Position numbers and translations under genes: made by a program
The notes under the pieces: model-generated
What the model was told of the DNA's origin: nothing
Seen by the model: the letters and a program-made list of their open reading frames with translations, nothing else
Database searches by the model: none
Source: Fluviicola sp.
GTDB taxonomy: Bacteria > Bacteroidota > Bacteroidia > Flavobacteriales_D > Crocinitomicaceae
DNA: 33,507 nucleotides
Assembly (NCBI GenBank): GCA_002734085.1
Contig: NVXV01000001.1
Location: 660,418-693,924, forward strand
Direction of reading: 5' to 3'
Shown: positions 1 to 9,971 of the stretch, in pieces
How positions within the stretch are numbered: position 1 is the stretch's first letter
How the letters are laid out: every line of letters starts with the position of its first letter

Positions 1-159
1 CTTCAGGTTGCATATCAAAATGAAGGTTTTGAAATAGGGTTTAATTACGATAGTAATATTTCAAGCTTAATTCCTGCTTCTTCTTCTGTTGGTGCATTTC
101 AACTGTATTTGAGTTATTCGTTTGGCCACTTAAGTAGGCACTATGAGTTCCGAAAATAG
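1..159 (+). CDS. PorP/SprF family outer-membrane protein, C-terminal fragment
   Basis: Open at the left edge; the last 52 codons are present, ending in TAG at 157-159. The visible protein has short alternating beta-strand segments and a tail with GAFQLYLSYSFG, which resembles the last strands of PorP/SprF barrel proteins (typically GAFEISLSY-like before a short end). Family members accompany type IX secretion or gliding adhesins and usually lie next to genes for large repeat-rich secreted proteins. A T9SS cargo gene lies about 570 bp downstream here, but in the opposite orientation. The assignment rests on a short fragment, so the family is probable and the specific role cannot be judged. Confidence 0.6.
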   Translation, partial: LQVAYQNEGFEIGFNYDSNISSLIPASSSVGAFQLYLSYSFGHLSRHYEFRK

Positions 160-727
160 CAATTTTCGATCTGCTGTTTGTTCTATTTCGAGTTAATTTA
201 TTTTCAATTTAAGAGTTGAAGCTGATTCTATTTTTTTATGCCAATAAATAAAATAATTGGCTTGTTTTCATTCTGGAAAATCAAAAGTGTTTTCGCTAAA
301 GATTTTAAAATTGTAACTAATTTCAGTTTACTTACACCATTACCTTAGGAATAGACAAGTATTGTAAAAAGCGAACGCTGCAAGATTAAATCGCCTCTTA
401 CCTCTAAGTATCGTTTAAACAATTATGTAGTAGCTATTAGTACAATTCTGTTGGTCCTAATTCGAAGAACTTTCTCTTTTTTACTTTCTAAATTGAGTTA
501 GTTTATGTTTTTCCTTATAAATGAAAGGATGAAAGATCAATGATAGCTTTATACGTTCAAATAATGTTGAAATCAGTGTTGAAGTATTGGTTGGTTTAGT
601 ACTTTAACATAGTTCGATAAAATACCTTCTAATTAGAGTTAAACGGGGATAATCGTAGTTATAAAAACAAAAAAAGGGCTGTTTTACAACAACCCTTTTC
701 GCGCTAAGCAATAGTTAAAACCGAGTT
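160..727. other. Intergenic region between convergent genes, no gene seen
   Basis: This 568-bp AT-rich stretch separates the end of the PorP/SprF gene from the 3' end of the minus-strand LamG protein gene. I see no credible ORF, tRNA or repeat in it. The only recognisable element is the terminator hairpin near 668-699, listed separately. Confidence 0.5.
668..699 (-). terminator. Rho-independent terminator of the LamG/T9SS gene
   Basis: Read on the minus strand, AAAAGGGTTGTT and the following ACAGCCCTTTT arm form a stem of about 12 bp with one G-U pair and a short loop, followed by TTTGTTTTT. It lies about 30 bp beyond the stop codon of the minus-strand gene that ends at 728. Confidence 0.75.
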
Positions 728-3454
728 TTACTTTTTTATTAATTTTCTGGTGTAAACCGAACCATTAGACATTGTGATCTGCACAATATAGACTCCTGAA
801 TTATAATCTGGAAGATCAAAGCTAGATGAATCGATTGTCTTGAATCTAATTTCTTTACCTACGCTATTGAAAATTCTTACATTATCAATTTCCTGAAAGC
901 TTCCATCAATATGAAAAATATCACTCGTAGGGTTTGGATATAAACTTATTGAACTTAATTCCTGCTCTTCTAAACCTACATTATTAATGGTAATACACTC
1001 TGTTGTGTCAACACATGTTCCATTATCAACGATTACAGCGTATTGACCATTTTCAATTGGTGTAAATGTTTGATCAGTTTCATTATTAATTACCGTACTA
1101 TTTTCACAATTTAACCATTGGTATGTTAATCCACCTTGATCTGCAGTAAAGGAACCGTCACCATTATTCATTACCGTTGCCATAAATGTATTGATCGTTA
1201 AATCTAGTGTAATGATTGAATCACATCCTGCTTGATTTAATAAGACAACCTGATATAAGCCTGAACTTGTATAAGTCGATCCGTTTTCATCCCACGTGTA
1301 CGAGTTACATGCAGATTCTGTTAAAACTGTTTCTTCAGAGGCATTGATAGTCAGATCAATCATGTAAGTTGAGTCACAACCATTAAGGGTTGTATATGAT
1401 ACAGTATACTGTCCTGAAGTATTATATGTATTACCATCTTCAGCCCAAACATATTCTTCGCAAGCAGTAATTGTTTCAGAGAATGAGAATGTTTCGTTAA
1501 CTGTGAGGTCAAGAAATACGAGTGAATCACAACCATTTTGTGTAGTTACAGTTGCTTCGACCAATTGACTTGAATTGTAAGTATTACCATCTAGTGTCCA
1601 AGTGAATTCTCCACACTCAACCATTTGTACAAAGTTGTATTGATAACCCTCTCCAAGTAGTGGTCCAACAACATAGTTTGAAGAGCTGCCGTCAAGTTCA
1701 AGACCTGTTAAGGTTGCAGATAACGTGTCAAAAGAGATATAATCAGTCTCGTTTTGAATCCCTGCATTATTACCAAAAGGAATCCCTTTATTAAACCTAA
1801 AATACGCAATCATATTATCAGGTACAGTACAGAACTCATCATTTATGTTATTTGCTATTTCACTTGCTGAACGTGCGACATCCCAAACGCGTACTTCATC
1901 AATTTCACCATTTAGTAAATTATTGTCATCGATTCGTTTTCCAATTCGAATTGTCTCGTCGGTACCAGTATTTATAGAAACGTTACTTATCTGACCAGCA
2001 GCATCTTGAATTCCATCAATGTAAAAACGTACTGTATCATTGTCATTTGGATCATAAGTATAAGCCACATGATGCCATTGACCATCATTAATTTCAGTGT
2101 TTGCGTTAATTCCACCGCCTGCAACTTCAAGACGTAATTTTTGATTCAACACATTAAAAGTAGATCGGCTTGAGGTAGCAAAAGTACCCCAGTCTACTAA
2201 TACAGATTGAGAATTAGGGTTGTTAACAGGAACTTTGACCCATACTTCCACTGTTCTAGCTCCATTTCCTGATACACCAGCTATATTTGTTTCAACATAA
2301 TCGTCAACACCATCAAGTGCTAGTGCTGTGTTGTTATTTGTGTTAGCTGTAACTGCAATGCACGCACTTGTGTCGAGGCATCCATCAATATCAATTTCTA
2401 CGGCAACATTTCCATTAAATGAAGACAGGTAAGCCTGACTTGTGGCATTATTTATAGGGCTGTCATTATTATCACAATCTAACCATTGATACTCTGCTCC
2501 CGCTTGATCTGCTGAAACCGTTCCATTGGTATTTTGAGTAACTGTATTATCTATTGTTGGAATAGTTAGATCTAATCGTTCTATAGAATCACAGCCTTCG
2601 ATATTGGTATAAACAACATCATACACTCCTGAAGTTGTATAAGTATTTCCATCTTCGGACCAAGTATAATCTTCACAAGAAGTTACCTCGATTATATTTA
2701 GATCTAAAGAGCCTGTTACATTACCAGAAACGTAGTTAGAATAACCAAATGAAGAAGTCAATCCAAAGTTGTTTAAAGTATTATTATTCCCTGGAGAAAC
2801 TTCGTCTAAGAGGGTTGAAATAGAGCTGTTATTAACATCAGGTGTTCCTTCATTAAACTTGAAGTAAGCTCCTAATTCTGGAGGAAGAGAACATAGTTCT
2901 TCATTCATGTTGTCTGCAATTTCTTGTTGAGTTCGTGCAACACTCCAGTATCTAAGATCATCAAGTGTACCATCAAATATTCCTACTTCATTATTTCTAC
3001 CTCCAATCTGTAAATTACCTATTGTGTTTGTATTTATTCCGGCAAAGTCACCTTCAGCTTCAAGAATACCATCTAAGTATAGTTTATATTGATTGGTTGA
3101 AAGTGACGGATCAAATACTACAGCACCGTGGTACCACTGATCAGAAGATAAGTATGTAGTTCCTTCCAGACTAAGTCCAGGACCTCCAATTTCAACTCTC
3201 AAGTGATTATTTTGCACCTTGAATGTAAATCGTGTTCCAGGACCATCTGGTTGACCGTTTTCAGCGATAATTCCTTGACTTGTAGTTGCAATATCGCGGT
3301 TGAACCAAACTTCTATTGTTCGGGCTCCATTTCCTGTAACACCTAGGTACTCCGTTTGTACATAGTCGTTAAAACCATCAAAATTCAGCGCTACTTGACT
3401 CTTTACCATAAAGGCAGTAAAGAACAAAATCGTTGAAAATATCATTTTTTTCAT
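728..3454 (-). CDS. LamG-domain secreted protein with T9SS type A sorting domain
   Basis: A predicted cell-surface or secreted protein of 908 residues. It starts with a signal peptide (MKKMIFSTILFFTAFMVKSQ). I chose the ATG at 3454 because the ORF continues 20 codons upstream without signal-peptide character. Two LamG/concanavalin A-like domains lie at about 22-190 and 375-540; both begin ALxxDGxxDYV and end with a xxRxWxVAR motif. Around and after them are four copies of a ~40-residue module with C-x(2)-(Y/F)-x-W...GCDS...LDLT (one near 255-295, three between about 610 and 760) and two Ig-like segments ending in a Cys-rich strand. The last ~65 residues (LYPNPTSDIFHIDG ... KLIKK) are a typical T9SS type A sorting domain, so export through the type IX system is expected. 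LamG domains often bind carbohydrate or matrix; the ligand is unknown. A CATCTTTG element at 3479-3486 could be its -7 promoter box. A terminator follows the gene. Confidence 0.88.
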   Translation of the reverse strand: MKKMIFSTILFFTAFMVKSQVALNFDGFNDYVQTEYLGVTGNGARTIEVWFNRDIATTSQGIIAENGQPDGPGTRFTFKVQNNHLRVEIGGPGLSLEGTTYLSSDQWYHGAVVFDPSLSTNQYKLYLDGILEAEGDFAGINTNTIGNLQIGGRNNEVGIFDGTLDDLRYWSVARTQQEIADNMNEELCSLPPELGAYFKFNEGTPDVNNSSISTLLDEVSPGNNNTLNNFGLTSSFGYSNYVSGNVTGSLDLNIIEVTSCEDYTWSEDGNTYTTSGVYDVVYTNIEGCDSIERLDLTIPTIDNTVTQNTNGTVSADQAGAEYQWLDCDNNDSPINNATSQAYLSSFNGNVAVEIDIDGCLDTSACIAVTANTNNNTALALDGVDDYVETNIAGVSGNGARTVEVWVKVPVNNPNSQSVLVDWGTFATSSRSTFNVLNQKLRLEVAGGGINANTEINDGQWHHVAYTYDPNDNDTVRFYIDGIQDAAGQISNVSINTGTDETIRIGKRIDDNNLLNGEIDEVRVWDVARSASEIANNINDEFCTVPDNMIAYFRFNKGIPFGNNAGIQNETDYISFDTLSATLTGLELDGSSSNYVVGPLLGEGYQYNFVQMVECGEFTWTLDGNTYNSSQLVEATVTTQNGCDSLVFLDLTVNETFSFSETITACEEYVWAEDGNTYNTSGQYTVSYTTLNGCDSTYMIDLTINASEETVLTESACNSYTWDENGSTYTSSGLYQVVLLNQAGCDSIITLDLTINTFMATVMNNGDGSFTADQGGLTYQWLNCENSTVINNETDQTFTPIENGQYAVIVDNGTCVDTTECITINNVGLEEQELSSISLYPNPTSDIFHIDGSFQEIDNVRIFNSVGKEIRFKTIDSSSFDLPDYNSGVYIVQITMSNGSVYTRKLIKK

Positions 3455-3772
3455 AACATTGTTTTTATAATTCAAATACAAAGATGGAACAAATAACCCT
3501 CTAAAACAGTCCAAACTGCCCTGTTGATCGAAAATGTAGACCTAATGTAGTCCATTGAAAAACAAATCCTTACAAAAAATGTAAAAGCTCAGTGAACCTA
3601 ACTAGAAAAATAATAATACAACTTCAAAAACATATGTTTGAGGAGAAAAGAATGTTAATATATGGTGTTATTAAAGGTGGATATTAGAATCATATTCTAC
3701 TGAATTCTCAATAGAAAAGTGTCTATCTATTAAGGATTTTAGTAATTTCGAGACCTCAAAAGATTGAATAAA

Positions 3773-5050
3773 ATGTCCGAATTTCAAAATACACTTGCAT
3801 TTGCTCAAGAAAAAGATCAAAAAGATCCATTAAGAAAATATAGAGATGAATTTTTCTTCCCTGATTTTGCGGGAGACAATATGGTTTATTTTACTGGAAA
3901 CTCTCTTGGGCTTCAGCCCAAGCGCACAAAAGAATACATTCAACAAGAACTTGATGATTGGGCAAAGTGGGGTGTAGAAGGACACTTTCATGCAAAAAAC
4001 CCTTGGTTTTCATATCATGAGATACTAACTGAACAAGCTTCCAAAATTGTTGGAGCGAAACCTAAGGAAGTTGTTATCACGCATTCTTTGACAACCAACC
4101 TACATTTGTTAATGGTTTCTTTTTATCGACCAGAAGGGAAGAGAATTAAAATTCTATGTGAAGGAAAGGCTTTTCCATCAGATCAATATGCACTTGAGTC
4201 TCAAGTGAAGTTTCACGGTCTTTCCACAGATGAGACAATAGTAGAAATATTTCCGAGAGAAGGAGAGCATACGATTAGAGAGGAAGATATTTACTCAAAA
4301 ATTGATGAATTGGGTGATGAATTGGCACTTGTAATGATCGGTGGAGTAAACTATTACACAGGTCAATTATTTGACATGAAAGCAATCACAGAAGCTGGAC
4401 ATAATGTGGGTGCCACCGTTGGTTTTGATTTGGCTCATGCTGCAGGCAATGTTGAATTAAAATTACATGAATGGGGTGTTGATTTTGCTGCTTGGTGTAC
4501 TTACAAGTATTTAAACTCTAGTCCTGGTGGTGTTTCGGGAATGTTTGTTCATGAAAGACATGCAAATAATCCTAAATTACCTCGATTTGCTGGTTGGTGG
4601 GGACACGATAAGGATGTGCGATTCAAAATGGAACCAGGTTTCAAACCAATGGAAGGAGCAGAAGGATGGCAATTAAGTAATGCCCCGGTACTGGGTATGG
4701 CAGCTCATAAGGCTTCTTTGGATATTTTTGATGAGGTTGGAATGAACGATATTTCCCTAAAGAGAAATGATTTGACAGCCTATTTAGAGTTTGTTATAAA
4801 TGATATTTCTGCAAAAAGCGAAAAAGCAAATTTTGAAATTATAACCCCAAAGGATCCAAATAAAAGAGGAGCGCAATTATCAATATTGGCACATGGACAA
4901 GGAAAAGATTTGTTCGACGCTATGTCTGACGCTGGAGTAGTTGCGGATTGGAGGGAACCTAATGTTATTCGTATTGCACCTGCACCTTTGTACAACTCTT
5001 ATGAAGATGTTTTCCATTTTGGAAGGATACTAAAAGCTGCAATTCAATAG
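3773..5050 (+). CDS. kynU: Kynureninase
   Basis: PLP-dependent hydrolase that cleaves L-kynurenine (or 3-hydroxykynurenine) to anthranilate (or 3-hydroxyanthranilate) and alanine in tryptophan breakdown; cytosolic. The 425-residue length fits the family. Visible marks: YFTGNSLGL near the N-terminus, FDLAHAAGN with Asp219 and His222, and the Schiff-base lysine Lys245 in [13 protein letters not shown]. The C-terminal domain carries the [17 protein letters not shown] motif expected for substrate and cofactor contacts. A TTG lies three codons upstream in frame, but the ATG at 3773 matches the usual family N-terminus. It stands alone: no kynurenine monooxygenase or 3-hydroxyanthranilate dioxygenase gene is nearby, so its place in NAD synthesis or catabolism cannot be decided from context. 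Confidence 0.95.
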   Translation: MSEFQNTLAFAQEKDQKDPLRKYRDEFFFPDFAGDNMVYFTGNSLGLQPKRTKEYIQQELDDWAKWGVEGHFHAKNPWFSYHEILTEQASKIVGAKPKEVVITHSLTTNLHLLMVSFYRPEGKRIKILCEGKAFPSDQYALESQVKFHGLSTDETIVEIFPREGEHTIREEDIYSKIDELGDELALVMIGGVNYYTGQLFDMKAITEAGHNVGATVGFDLAHAAGNVELKLHEWGVDFAAWCTYKYLNSSPGGVSGMFVHERHANNPKLPRFAGWWGHDKDVRFKMEPGFKPMEGAEGWQLSNAPVLGMAAHKASLDIFDEVGMNDISLKRNDLTAYLEFVINDISAKSEKANFEIITPKDPNKRGAQLSILAHGQGKDLFDAMSDAGVVADWREPNVIRIAPAPLYNSYEDVFHFGRILKAAIQ

Positions 5051-5120
5051 ATTAAATCGATGTTTTCATTTTTGGCAGATTTTTTGTAACTTACTTTAGT
5101 GAATTATAAAATTAAACGTC

Positions 5121-5903
5121 ATGAAAACATTCATTTCAATAGCAGTTATCGTAGTGTTCTTGTTCGGTATGACAAGTTCAACTCAAATTAAGTACCCTAC
5201 TATTGAATCTAAAAGCTTCAAAAGTGGTGAAAAGTTGCGTTATCGTATTACTTATGGCGTTATGGATGCTGGGGAAGCAATACTAACGGTAAAAGAAACT
5301 TCTAAGAAAGGCGCGAACGGTCGTCCATTGTATCACGTTAAGGGTGAGGGTAAAACCTTAGGTGCTTTTAATCTCTTCTATAAAGTAGAGGACGTTTATG
5401 AATCTTATATTGACAAATCAGGTGCATTTCCCTGGTTGTTTAAAAGAGATGTTAATGAAGGTGGATATAAAATAAATCAAGAATATACTTTTAAGCAGGA
5501 CAAACAAAAAGTTGTTGCCGAGGGAAAGGAATATAAAGTACCTATGGGTATTCAAGATATGATTTCATCCTTTTATTTTGCTAGAACTCTTGACTTTAAG
5601 AACATGAAACCAGGCGATGAAACAGAGTTTAAGTGTTTCATGGATGGAGAAGTCTGGCCGTTAAAAGTAAGGTTCGTCGGAATCGAAGAGGTTAAAATAA
5701 GAAAAGGTAAATTTGAATGTTTAAAGTTTCAGCCTGTTGTTCAAGAAGGACGTTATTTTGAGAATGACGATGATGTAGAGTTTTGGGTTACCAATGATGC
5801 AAATAGAATCCCAGTTCTTGTTAAAGCCAAAATTCCAGTTGGTACTCTTAAGATGCACTTAGTAGAATGGGAAGGTCTTATGGGAAAATTAGCAAAAAAA
5901 TAA
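5121..5903 (+). CDS. DUF3108 domain-containing exported protein
   Basis: A 260-residue protein with an N-terminal hydrophobic signal segment (MKTFISIAVIVVFLFGM). The body matches the pattern of DUF3108 proteins: F-x-GE-L-x-Y-x-I-x-Y-G near residue 34, followed by GxGxTxGxFNxFYxVxDxYES and a long beta-rich region to the end. Its role is unknown; in this phylum such proteins are exported and predicted to be beta-sheet rich. It starts 70 bp after kynU and is followed by a perfect terminator hairpin, so it either ends a kynU transcript or is transcribed alone; TACTTTAG at about 5092-5099 could be a -7 box. Confidence 0.8.
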   Translation: MKTFISIAVIVVFLFGMTSSTQIKYPTIESKSFKSGEKLRYRITYGVMDAGEAILTVKETSKKGANGRPLYHVKGEGKTLGAFNLFYKVEDVYESYIDKSGAFPWLFKRDVNEGGYKINQEYTFKQDKQKVVAEGKEYKVPMGIQDMISSFYFARTLDFKNMKPGDETEFKCFMDGEVWPLKVRFVGIEEVKIRKGKFECLKFQPVVQEGRYFENDDDVEFWVTNDANRIPVLVKAKIPVGTLKMHLVEWEGLMGKLAKK

Positions 5904-5925
5904 ATTAAAATTATATATTAAATGG

Positions 5926-5957
5926 AGCCAAGTTGATATGATCAACTTGGCTTTTTT
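5926..5957 (+). terminator. Rho-independent terminator after the DUF3108 gene
   Basis: AGCCAAGTTGAT (5926-5937) and ATCAACTTGGCT (5941-5952) form a perfect 12-bp stem with a 3-base loop, followed by a run of T. It lies 22 bp after the stop codon at 5903. Confidence 0.92.
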
Positions 5958-6103
5958 GTTGTGCTTTTTTATCAACGTTGTCATGCACAATTTGTATCTG
6001 TTTTTTGGATCCGACTCTTTATTTTTTAATTTGATGCACATTTTTCAAATTCAAAACAGCCTTATAAATTACCAGTGTTTATTTTCTTAAAAAATCTTAA
6101 AAC

Positions 6104-6119
6104 TGGCTGTATACAGTCA
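6104..6119. promoter_or_regulatory. Palindrome upstream of the fatty-acid hydroxylase gene
   Basis: TGGCTGTATACAGTCA contains the perfect 10-bp palindrome CTGTATACAG and extends almost symmetrically to 16 bp. It lies about 53 bp before the ATG at 6172, a plausible operator position. No binding protein can be named. Confidence 0.3.
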
Positions 6120-6171
6120 ATAAGACAAGAAAAATGTTATTTTATTTAGGAGAGATTTCTAAAGAATAATT

Positions 6172-6831
6172 ATGGATAATTTAAAAATCGAAATATACCC
6201 AAATGAGAAAAGTCCAAAACTTTTTAAGAATAAGTATCTTGAATTCTTAACTCGAACGCATCCAGTAGTGGTAAATGTGTTGTATATAATTCTCACCTTA
6301 TCAGGCTTGGTTTACTACTATCACTACCACAATAGTAACATATTGTTAATTATTGGCGGTTTTTTTCTGGGAGTTTTCGCATGGACTTTTGCAGAATACG
6401 TTATGCATCGATTTCTATATCATAAAATTAAGGATGCATCATTTAACTCTGGATTTCAGTATATGTTTCATGGAGTACATCATAAATATCCAACAGATGA
6501 GTCACGATTAGTGCTTCCCGTAGTACCATCGTTATTAATTGCGTCCGTTTTTTTTGGGTTATTTTATGCTATTATGGGAGCATTTGCTTTCGTTTTTGCA
6601 TCAGGATTTCTTATTGCATACATCGCGTATATGAATATTCATTATAACATTCATAAGACGTCACCTTCAAAAAGATATAGGTTTTGGTGGGCACATCATA
6701 ACACTCATCACTATGAGCAGCACGATAGAGCATTTGGTGTTTCGTCTCCTTTGTGGGATTATGTTTTTGGCACAATGCCGGAAAAGGATAGGAGAACTAT
6801 TGAAATTGAAACTCCGGAAGAGCAAGGTTGA
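6172..6831 (+). CDS. Fatty-acid hydroxylase / sterol desaturase family membrane protein
   Basis: A 219-residue integral membrane di-iron enzyme. Hydrophobic segments lie at about 30-50, 55-75 and 115-145. The His clusters of the family are in order: HRFLYH, HGVHHKYP, HYNIH and HHNTHH. The HGVHHKYPTDE motif and the ending FGVSSPLWDYVFGT are most like fatty-acid 2-hydroxylases, which hydroxylate the acyl chain of sphingolipids; sphingolipids and sulfonolipids are known in Bacteroidota, so 2-hydroxylation of such lipids is the likely role (inference). Carotenoid hydroxylation is a less likely alternative. The gene is alone on its strand; a palindrome lies upstream and a hairpin separates it from the convergent T9SS gene. 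Confidence 0.8.
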   Translation: MDNLKIEIYPNEKSPKLFKNKYLEFLTRTHPVVVNVLYIILTLSGLVYYYHYHNSNILLIIGGFFLGVFAWTFAEYVMHRFLYHKIKDASFNSGFQYMFHGVHHKYPTDESRLVLPVVPSLLIASVFFGLFYAIMGAFAFVFASGFLIAYIAYMNIHYNIHKTSPSKRYRFWWAHHNTHHYEQHDRAFGVSSPLWDYVFGTMPEKDRRTIEIETPEEQG

Positions 6832-6840
6832 ATATTAAGA

Positions 6841-6874
6841 ATAAAAAAGCCGCCCCGAAAGTTTGGGACGGCTT
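6841..6874 (-). terminator. Terminator of the Ig/PKD T9SS gene
   Basis: AAGCCG-CCCC and GGG-CGGCTT arms (6847-6874) form a 10-pair GC-rich stem with one mismatch. On the minus strand the hairpin is followed by a T run (GGCTTTTTTAT), so it serves the gene ending at 6897. It may also stop transcription arriving from the fatty-acid hydroxylase gene. Confidence 0.8.
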
Positions 6875-6896
6875 CTTGTGATTAATCTATTATTTC

Positions 6897-9677
6897 TTAT
6901 TGAAGAATCACTTTTTTAGTGATTTGTCCGTTCAAAGTATTTAATTGAATGAAGTATGTTCCTTTTGCTGCAGCACTAACATCTATACGAGTCGTGTTTG
7001 CATCTAAAGTAGAAGTATTCAATTCAACCACTCTTCCTTCAGCAGATAATAACTGAATTGAATTGATGGTGTTTGTACCTTCCATTACTACATCAATATA
7101 ATCTGTTGCTGGATTTGGCATAATTGTAATACTTTCGTTGATGTTATTTTCATCAATTGAAGCACAACCATCAACAGTAACTGTTAAGTCATTTGAAGCT
7201 TCACAACCATTCCCATCAGTATATGTATAAGTTACAGTATAAGTTCCAGCACCAACACTTGGATCAAATTCATTCCCTGATACACTTGTACCTGAATATG
7301 TTCCTCCCGCTGGAGTACCAGACAATGTAATTGGGTCGTGGTTTGCACAAGCAGTTTGGTCAGCACCAGCATCTACTAATGGCAAATCGTTAACTGTAAC
7401 AGTTACTTGGTCAGTTGACGTACAACCATTGTTATCTGCAGTTACAGTATAAGTTGCAGTTGCTGTAGGTGTAAATGGAGTTCCATCCGTAACACCACTA
7501 TCCCAGGAAACAGTTCCAACAGAAGTCGTTGCAGTCAATGTAACTTCTTCTCCGTCACAAACTTCTTGATCTACACCAGCATCAACAGTTGGATTTTCAT
7601 TAACCGTAACATCAACTTCATCTGTATTTTGACATCCAGTTGCCGTAATCTCACCAGTTACAGTGAAAGTAGTTACTCCAACAGAAGGAGTAAAAGCTAC
7701 ACCTTGACTAGCTCCATTATCCCAAGTGTATGTGTCTGCACCAGTAGCTGTTAAAGTAACTTGATCACCATCACAAACTTCTTGGTCTGCACCTGCATCT
7801 ACTGTTGGCAGAGCATTTATAGTTATATCCTCCGTAGCAACTACTTGAGGACAAGAACCCGAAGCTGCGATTGTGTTTGTTACTGTGTATGTATTGGCTG
7901 TACTAGCATCTAAAGTAATTGTACCATTCGAAGCATTGATTGATAAACCTGCAGGAGTTGCAGAAAATGTGCCTGCACTTGAACCTGATGGGAAAGAAGG
8001 AGCTTCTGTTCCAACTTCTGCACAAAACTCAGCTGCACTGTAGCTAAATGTAGCATCTGGAGATGAAGTTAAAGTAATTGTCTCCATAAATGTTTCACCA
8101 CAAGTTCCTGTTGTTGTAAAAGTTACATTATAAGTGTTTGCAGTACTAGAAGTCATATCTATTTCTCCAGTTGAAGCATCAGCAAATACTAATCCTGCAG
8201 GTGTTGCTGTAAAAGTACCCGTACCATTAATTGTCGGTGTTTCGTTTGCTCCACCTAGACAAAGTGTCGCAGATGAGTAACTAAAAGTTGCATCATTTAC
8301 TGGATTAACAGTAACTGTCAATTGATCTGTATCTGTACATCCATTACCGTCAGTTAAAACAGCATCATACGTTGTTGTTGTAGTTGGAGATACTGAAATA
8401 GAAGCACCTGTTCCAACAGAGTTCCCTCCGCCGTCAAACCATTCAATAGAACCACTTCCAGAAGCAGTAATTGTTACTGCATCTCCTTCACAAATTGCTT
8501 CATCTGCCCCAGCAGTTACAGTTTCAGCTGGTATATTAGTCAATGTAACCGTCTCTAAATACTCACATCCACCTCCATTTGTTGATACAACAATATCATA
8601 TGATCCAGGGGCTAAACCTGTGTAAGAAGTTTGGGTTTGAAAATTTGTTCCTCCATCTATAGAATAAGAATACGTTCCATCACCACCTATTGAACCAGTT
8701 ATATCAATTCCACCATTGTTAAGTCCACATGTGGGATCTGAAACACTTACAGTAGCGTTAACTGCTGGGTAAACATCAACCAAATAAGCGGCAATATCAA
8801 AAACACATGCCCCATCAGCAATTAAATAAATTGCTTGAGTAGAAGGTGTTGATGAAGTTGGTGTTAATGTTGCATTTTGACCTGTTGCCTGATCATAGTC
8901 TGTCGTAAAAGGATTGTCTCCTAAAATCCAAGAGTAAATATCCACATCACCTGTAGTTGCAGCACCATCTACATTGAAATCACTTCCCAAACATATAGCA
9001 CTAGATGCTGGTAGTATGTCAAAATCTGCTGTTGGCGCCGTCCCAGTAGATGTTAGTACGTCTAATACAAATGCTGTGTTTAAAGGAGCTCCTCCCCCAT
9101 CAGTATAAACTGTTGAAACTTCATACCATCCCTGTAGACCACCTGTTCCATCAGCATAAAACTGTGTATAGTTTACTGCAGGTTGAGTTCCTAAAAGTGC
9201 AAATGAATCTTGTGTAGCATCATAATCTAATTCATAACCAACGTGGAAAGTTCCATTTACAGCAGCAGGTGTAGCAAACTCTAAAAAGTTATATTGGTTC
9301 GCTGTTATCTCATCATAACGAATCCATTCAGTTGAAATAATTGCACCTGGTACACCAGCATTATCTTGATAAACATTAAACGCTATTGAATCAACAGTAC
9401 CTAAATCTTCAGCTTTCCATGGAGCAAATCGTATTGCTCTAACTTCTGTTGCTGCTCCAACTGTGTAACTTTCTGACCAAGTTGTAGCATTATACGTATC
9501 TGGGCCTGCAGTAAACATATCGTGACCTAAAATAAAGCCACTTGCAGTACTTAATTGCCAAAAGTCGTCATTTGGGTTGTAATTTCTCAAGGTGTCACAT
9601 GATTGTGCTTGAGCATAATTCATTGCAAAAAGTGAAGCAATGAAGGGTAAAAAAATTGTGTTTTTTAAAAAACTCAT
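6897..9677 (-). CDS. Ig/PKD-repeat secreted protein with T9SS type A sorting domain
   Basis: A 926-residue predicted surface or secreted protein. The first ~25 residues are a signal peptide ending in AQAQS. A non-repetitive ~190-residue N-terminal region follows (DNAGVPGAI, FHVGYELDY), of the kind found before anchors in flavobacterial proteins. Then come a PKD-like domain (~215-300), a SprB-type repeat (YSYSIDGGTNFQ ... GLAPGSYDIVV, ~310-385) and several Ig-like modules to about residue 840. Three or four of these share the signature (V/T)DAGADQ-x-C-x(3)-VTLT followed by TVTVN. The C-terminus (IMPNPATDYIDVVM ... KKVILQ) is a T9SS type A sorting domain. It begins 31 bp after a small secreted-protein gene and has no clear promoter of its own, so the two are probably cotranscribed. 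Function is likely adhesion or matrix; ligand unknown. Confidence 0.88.
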   Translation of the reverse strand: MSFLKNTIFLPFIASLFAMNYAQAQSCDTLRNYNPNDDFWQLSTASGFILGHDMFTAGPDTYNATTWSESYTVGAATEVRAIRFAPWKAEDLGTVDSIAFNVYQDNAGVPGAIISTEWIRYDEITANQYNFLEFATPAAVNGTFHVGYELDYDATQDSFALLGTQPAVNYTQFYADGTGGLQGWYEVSTVYTDGGGAPLNTAFVLDVLTSTGTAPTADFDILPASSAICLGSDFNVDGAATTGDVDIYSWILGDNPFTTDYDQATGQNATLTPTSSTPSTQAIYLIADGACVFDIAAYLVDVYPAVNATVSVSDPTCGLNNGGIDITGSIGGDGTYSYSIDGGTNFQTQTSYTGLAPGSYDIVVSTNGGGCEYLETVTLTNIPAETVTAGADEAICEGDAVTITASGSGSIEWFDGGGNSVGTGASISVSPTTTTTYDAVLTDGNGCTDTDQLTVTVNPVNDATFSYSSATLCLGGANETPTINGTGTFTATPAGLVFADASTGEIDMTSSTANTYNVTFTTTGTCGETFMETITLTSSPDATFSYSAAEFCAEVGTEAPSFPSGSSAGTFSATPAGLSINASNGTITLDASTANTYTVTNTIAASGSCPQVVATEDITINALPTVDAGADQEVCDGDQVTLTATGADTYTWDNGASQGVAFTPSVGVTTFTVTGEITATGCQNTDEVDVTVNENPTVDAGVDQEVCDGEEVTLTATTSVGTVSWDSGVTDGTPFTPTATATYTVTADNNGCTSTDQVTVTVNDLPLVDAGADQTACANHDPITLSGTPAGGTYSGTSVSGNEFDPSVGAGTYTVTYTYTDGNGCEASNDLTVTVDGCASIDENNINESITIMPNPATDYIDVVMEGTNTINSIQLLSAEGRVVELNTSTLDANTTRIDVSAAAKGTYFIQLNTLNGQITKKVILQ

Positions 9678-9708
9678 AGTATTATTTTTTAAGTATTGAA
9701 TAATAGTG

Positions 9709-9951
9709 TTATTTTTCTTCTTTGCGAGTAGCTTCTTTTGAATTAGAAAGTTTTTTCCTATTCACAGCCTCGACTTTTTGGATTGTTACTTTTTTTGCAG
9801 TTACAGCTTTACTTTTTTTAAGTGTAGTCTCTTCCTTTTTTGAGACTTCAATTTTTTGATAATCAGATTTTTTATTTTGTTGCTCTTGACCATTTACGGT
9901 TGAGGTTGCAATAAAAAACCCCATAGTTGATAGTAGAATTGTTTTTTTCAT
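9709..9951 (-). CDS. Small lysine-rich exported protein, unknown function
   Basis: 80 residues. The ATG at 9951 gives a clean signal peptide (MKKTILLSTMGFFIATSTVNG). An upstream in-frame ATG at 10002 would add 17 residues and destroy the signal, and it lies inside the promoter. The mature part of about 58 residues is almost entirely charged or polar, with over a third lysine, rich in Glu, Ser and Thr, and lacks Cys, so it is probably disordered. A strong Bacteroidota-type promoter lies directly upstream, and the large T9SS gene begins 31 bp downstream. I recognise no family. It could be a periplasmic accessory of the adhesin, or only its leader cistron. Confidence 0.6.
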   Translation of the reverse strand: MKKTILLSTMGFFIATSTVNGQEQQNKKSDYQKIEVSKKEETTLKKSKAVTAKKVTIQKVEAVNRKKLSNSKEATRKEEK

Positions 9952-9971
9952 AATGCTTATTAATTTTCGAG

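Noticed and set aside
160-727. Possible RNA gene in the first long gap
   Set aside because: No cloverleaf-like structure or conserved RNA motif was seen; the stretch is simple AT-rich sequence with one terminator.
3764-3772. TTG start three codons upstream of kynU
   Set aside because: An ATG follows at once and gives the usual kynureninase N-terminus.
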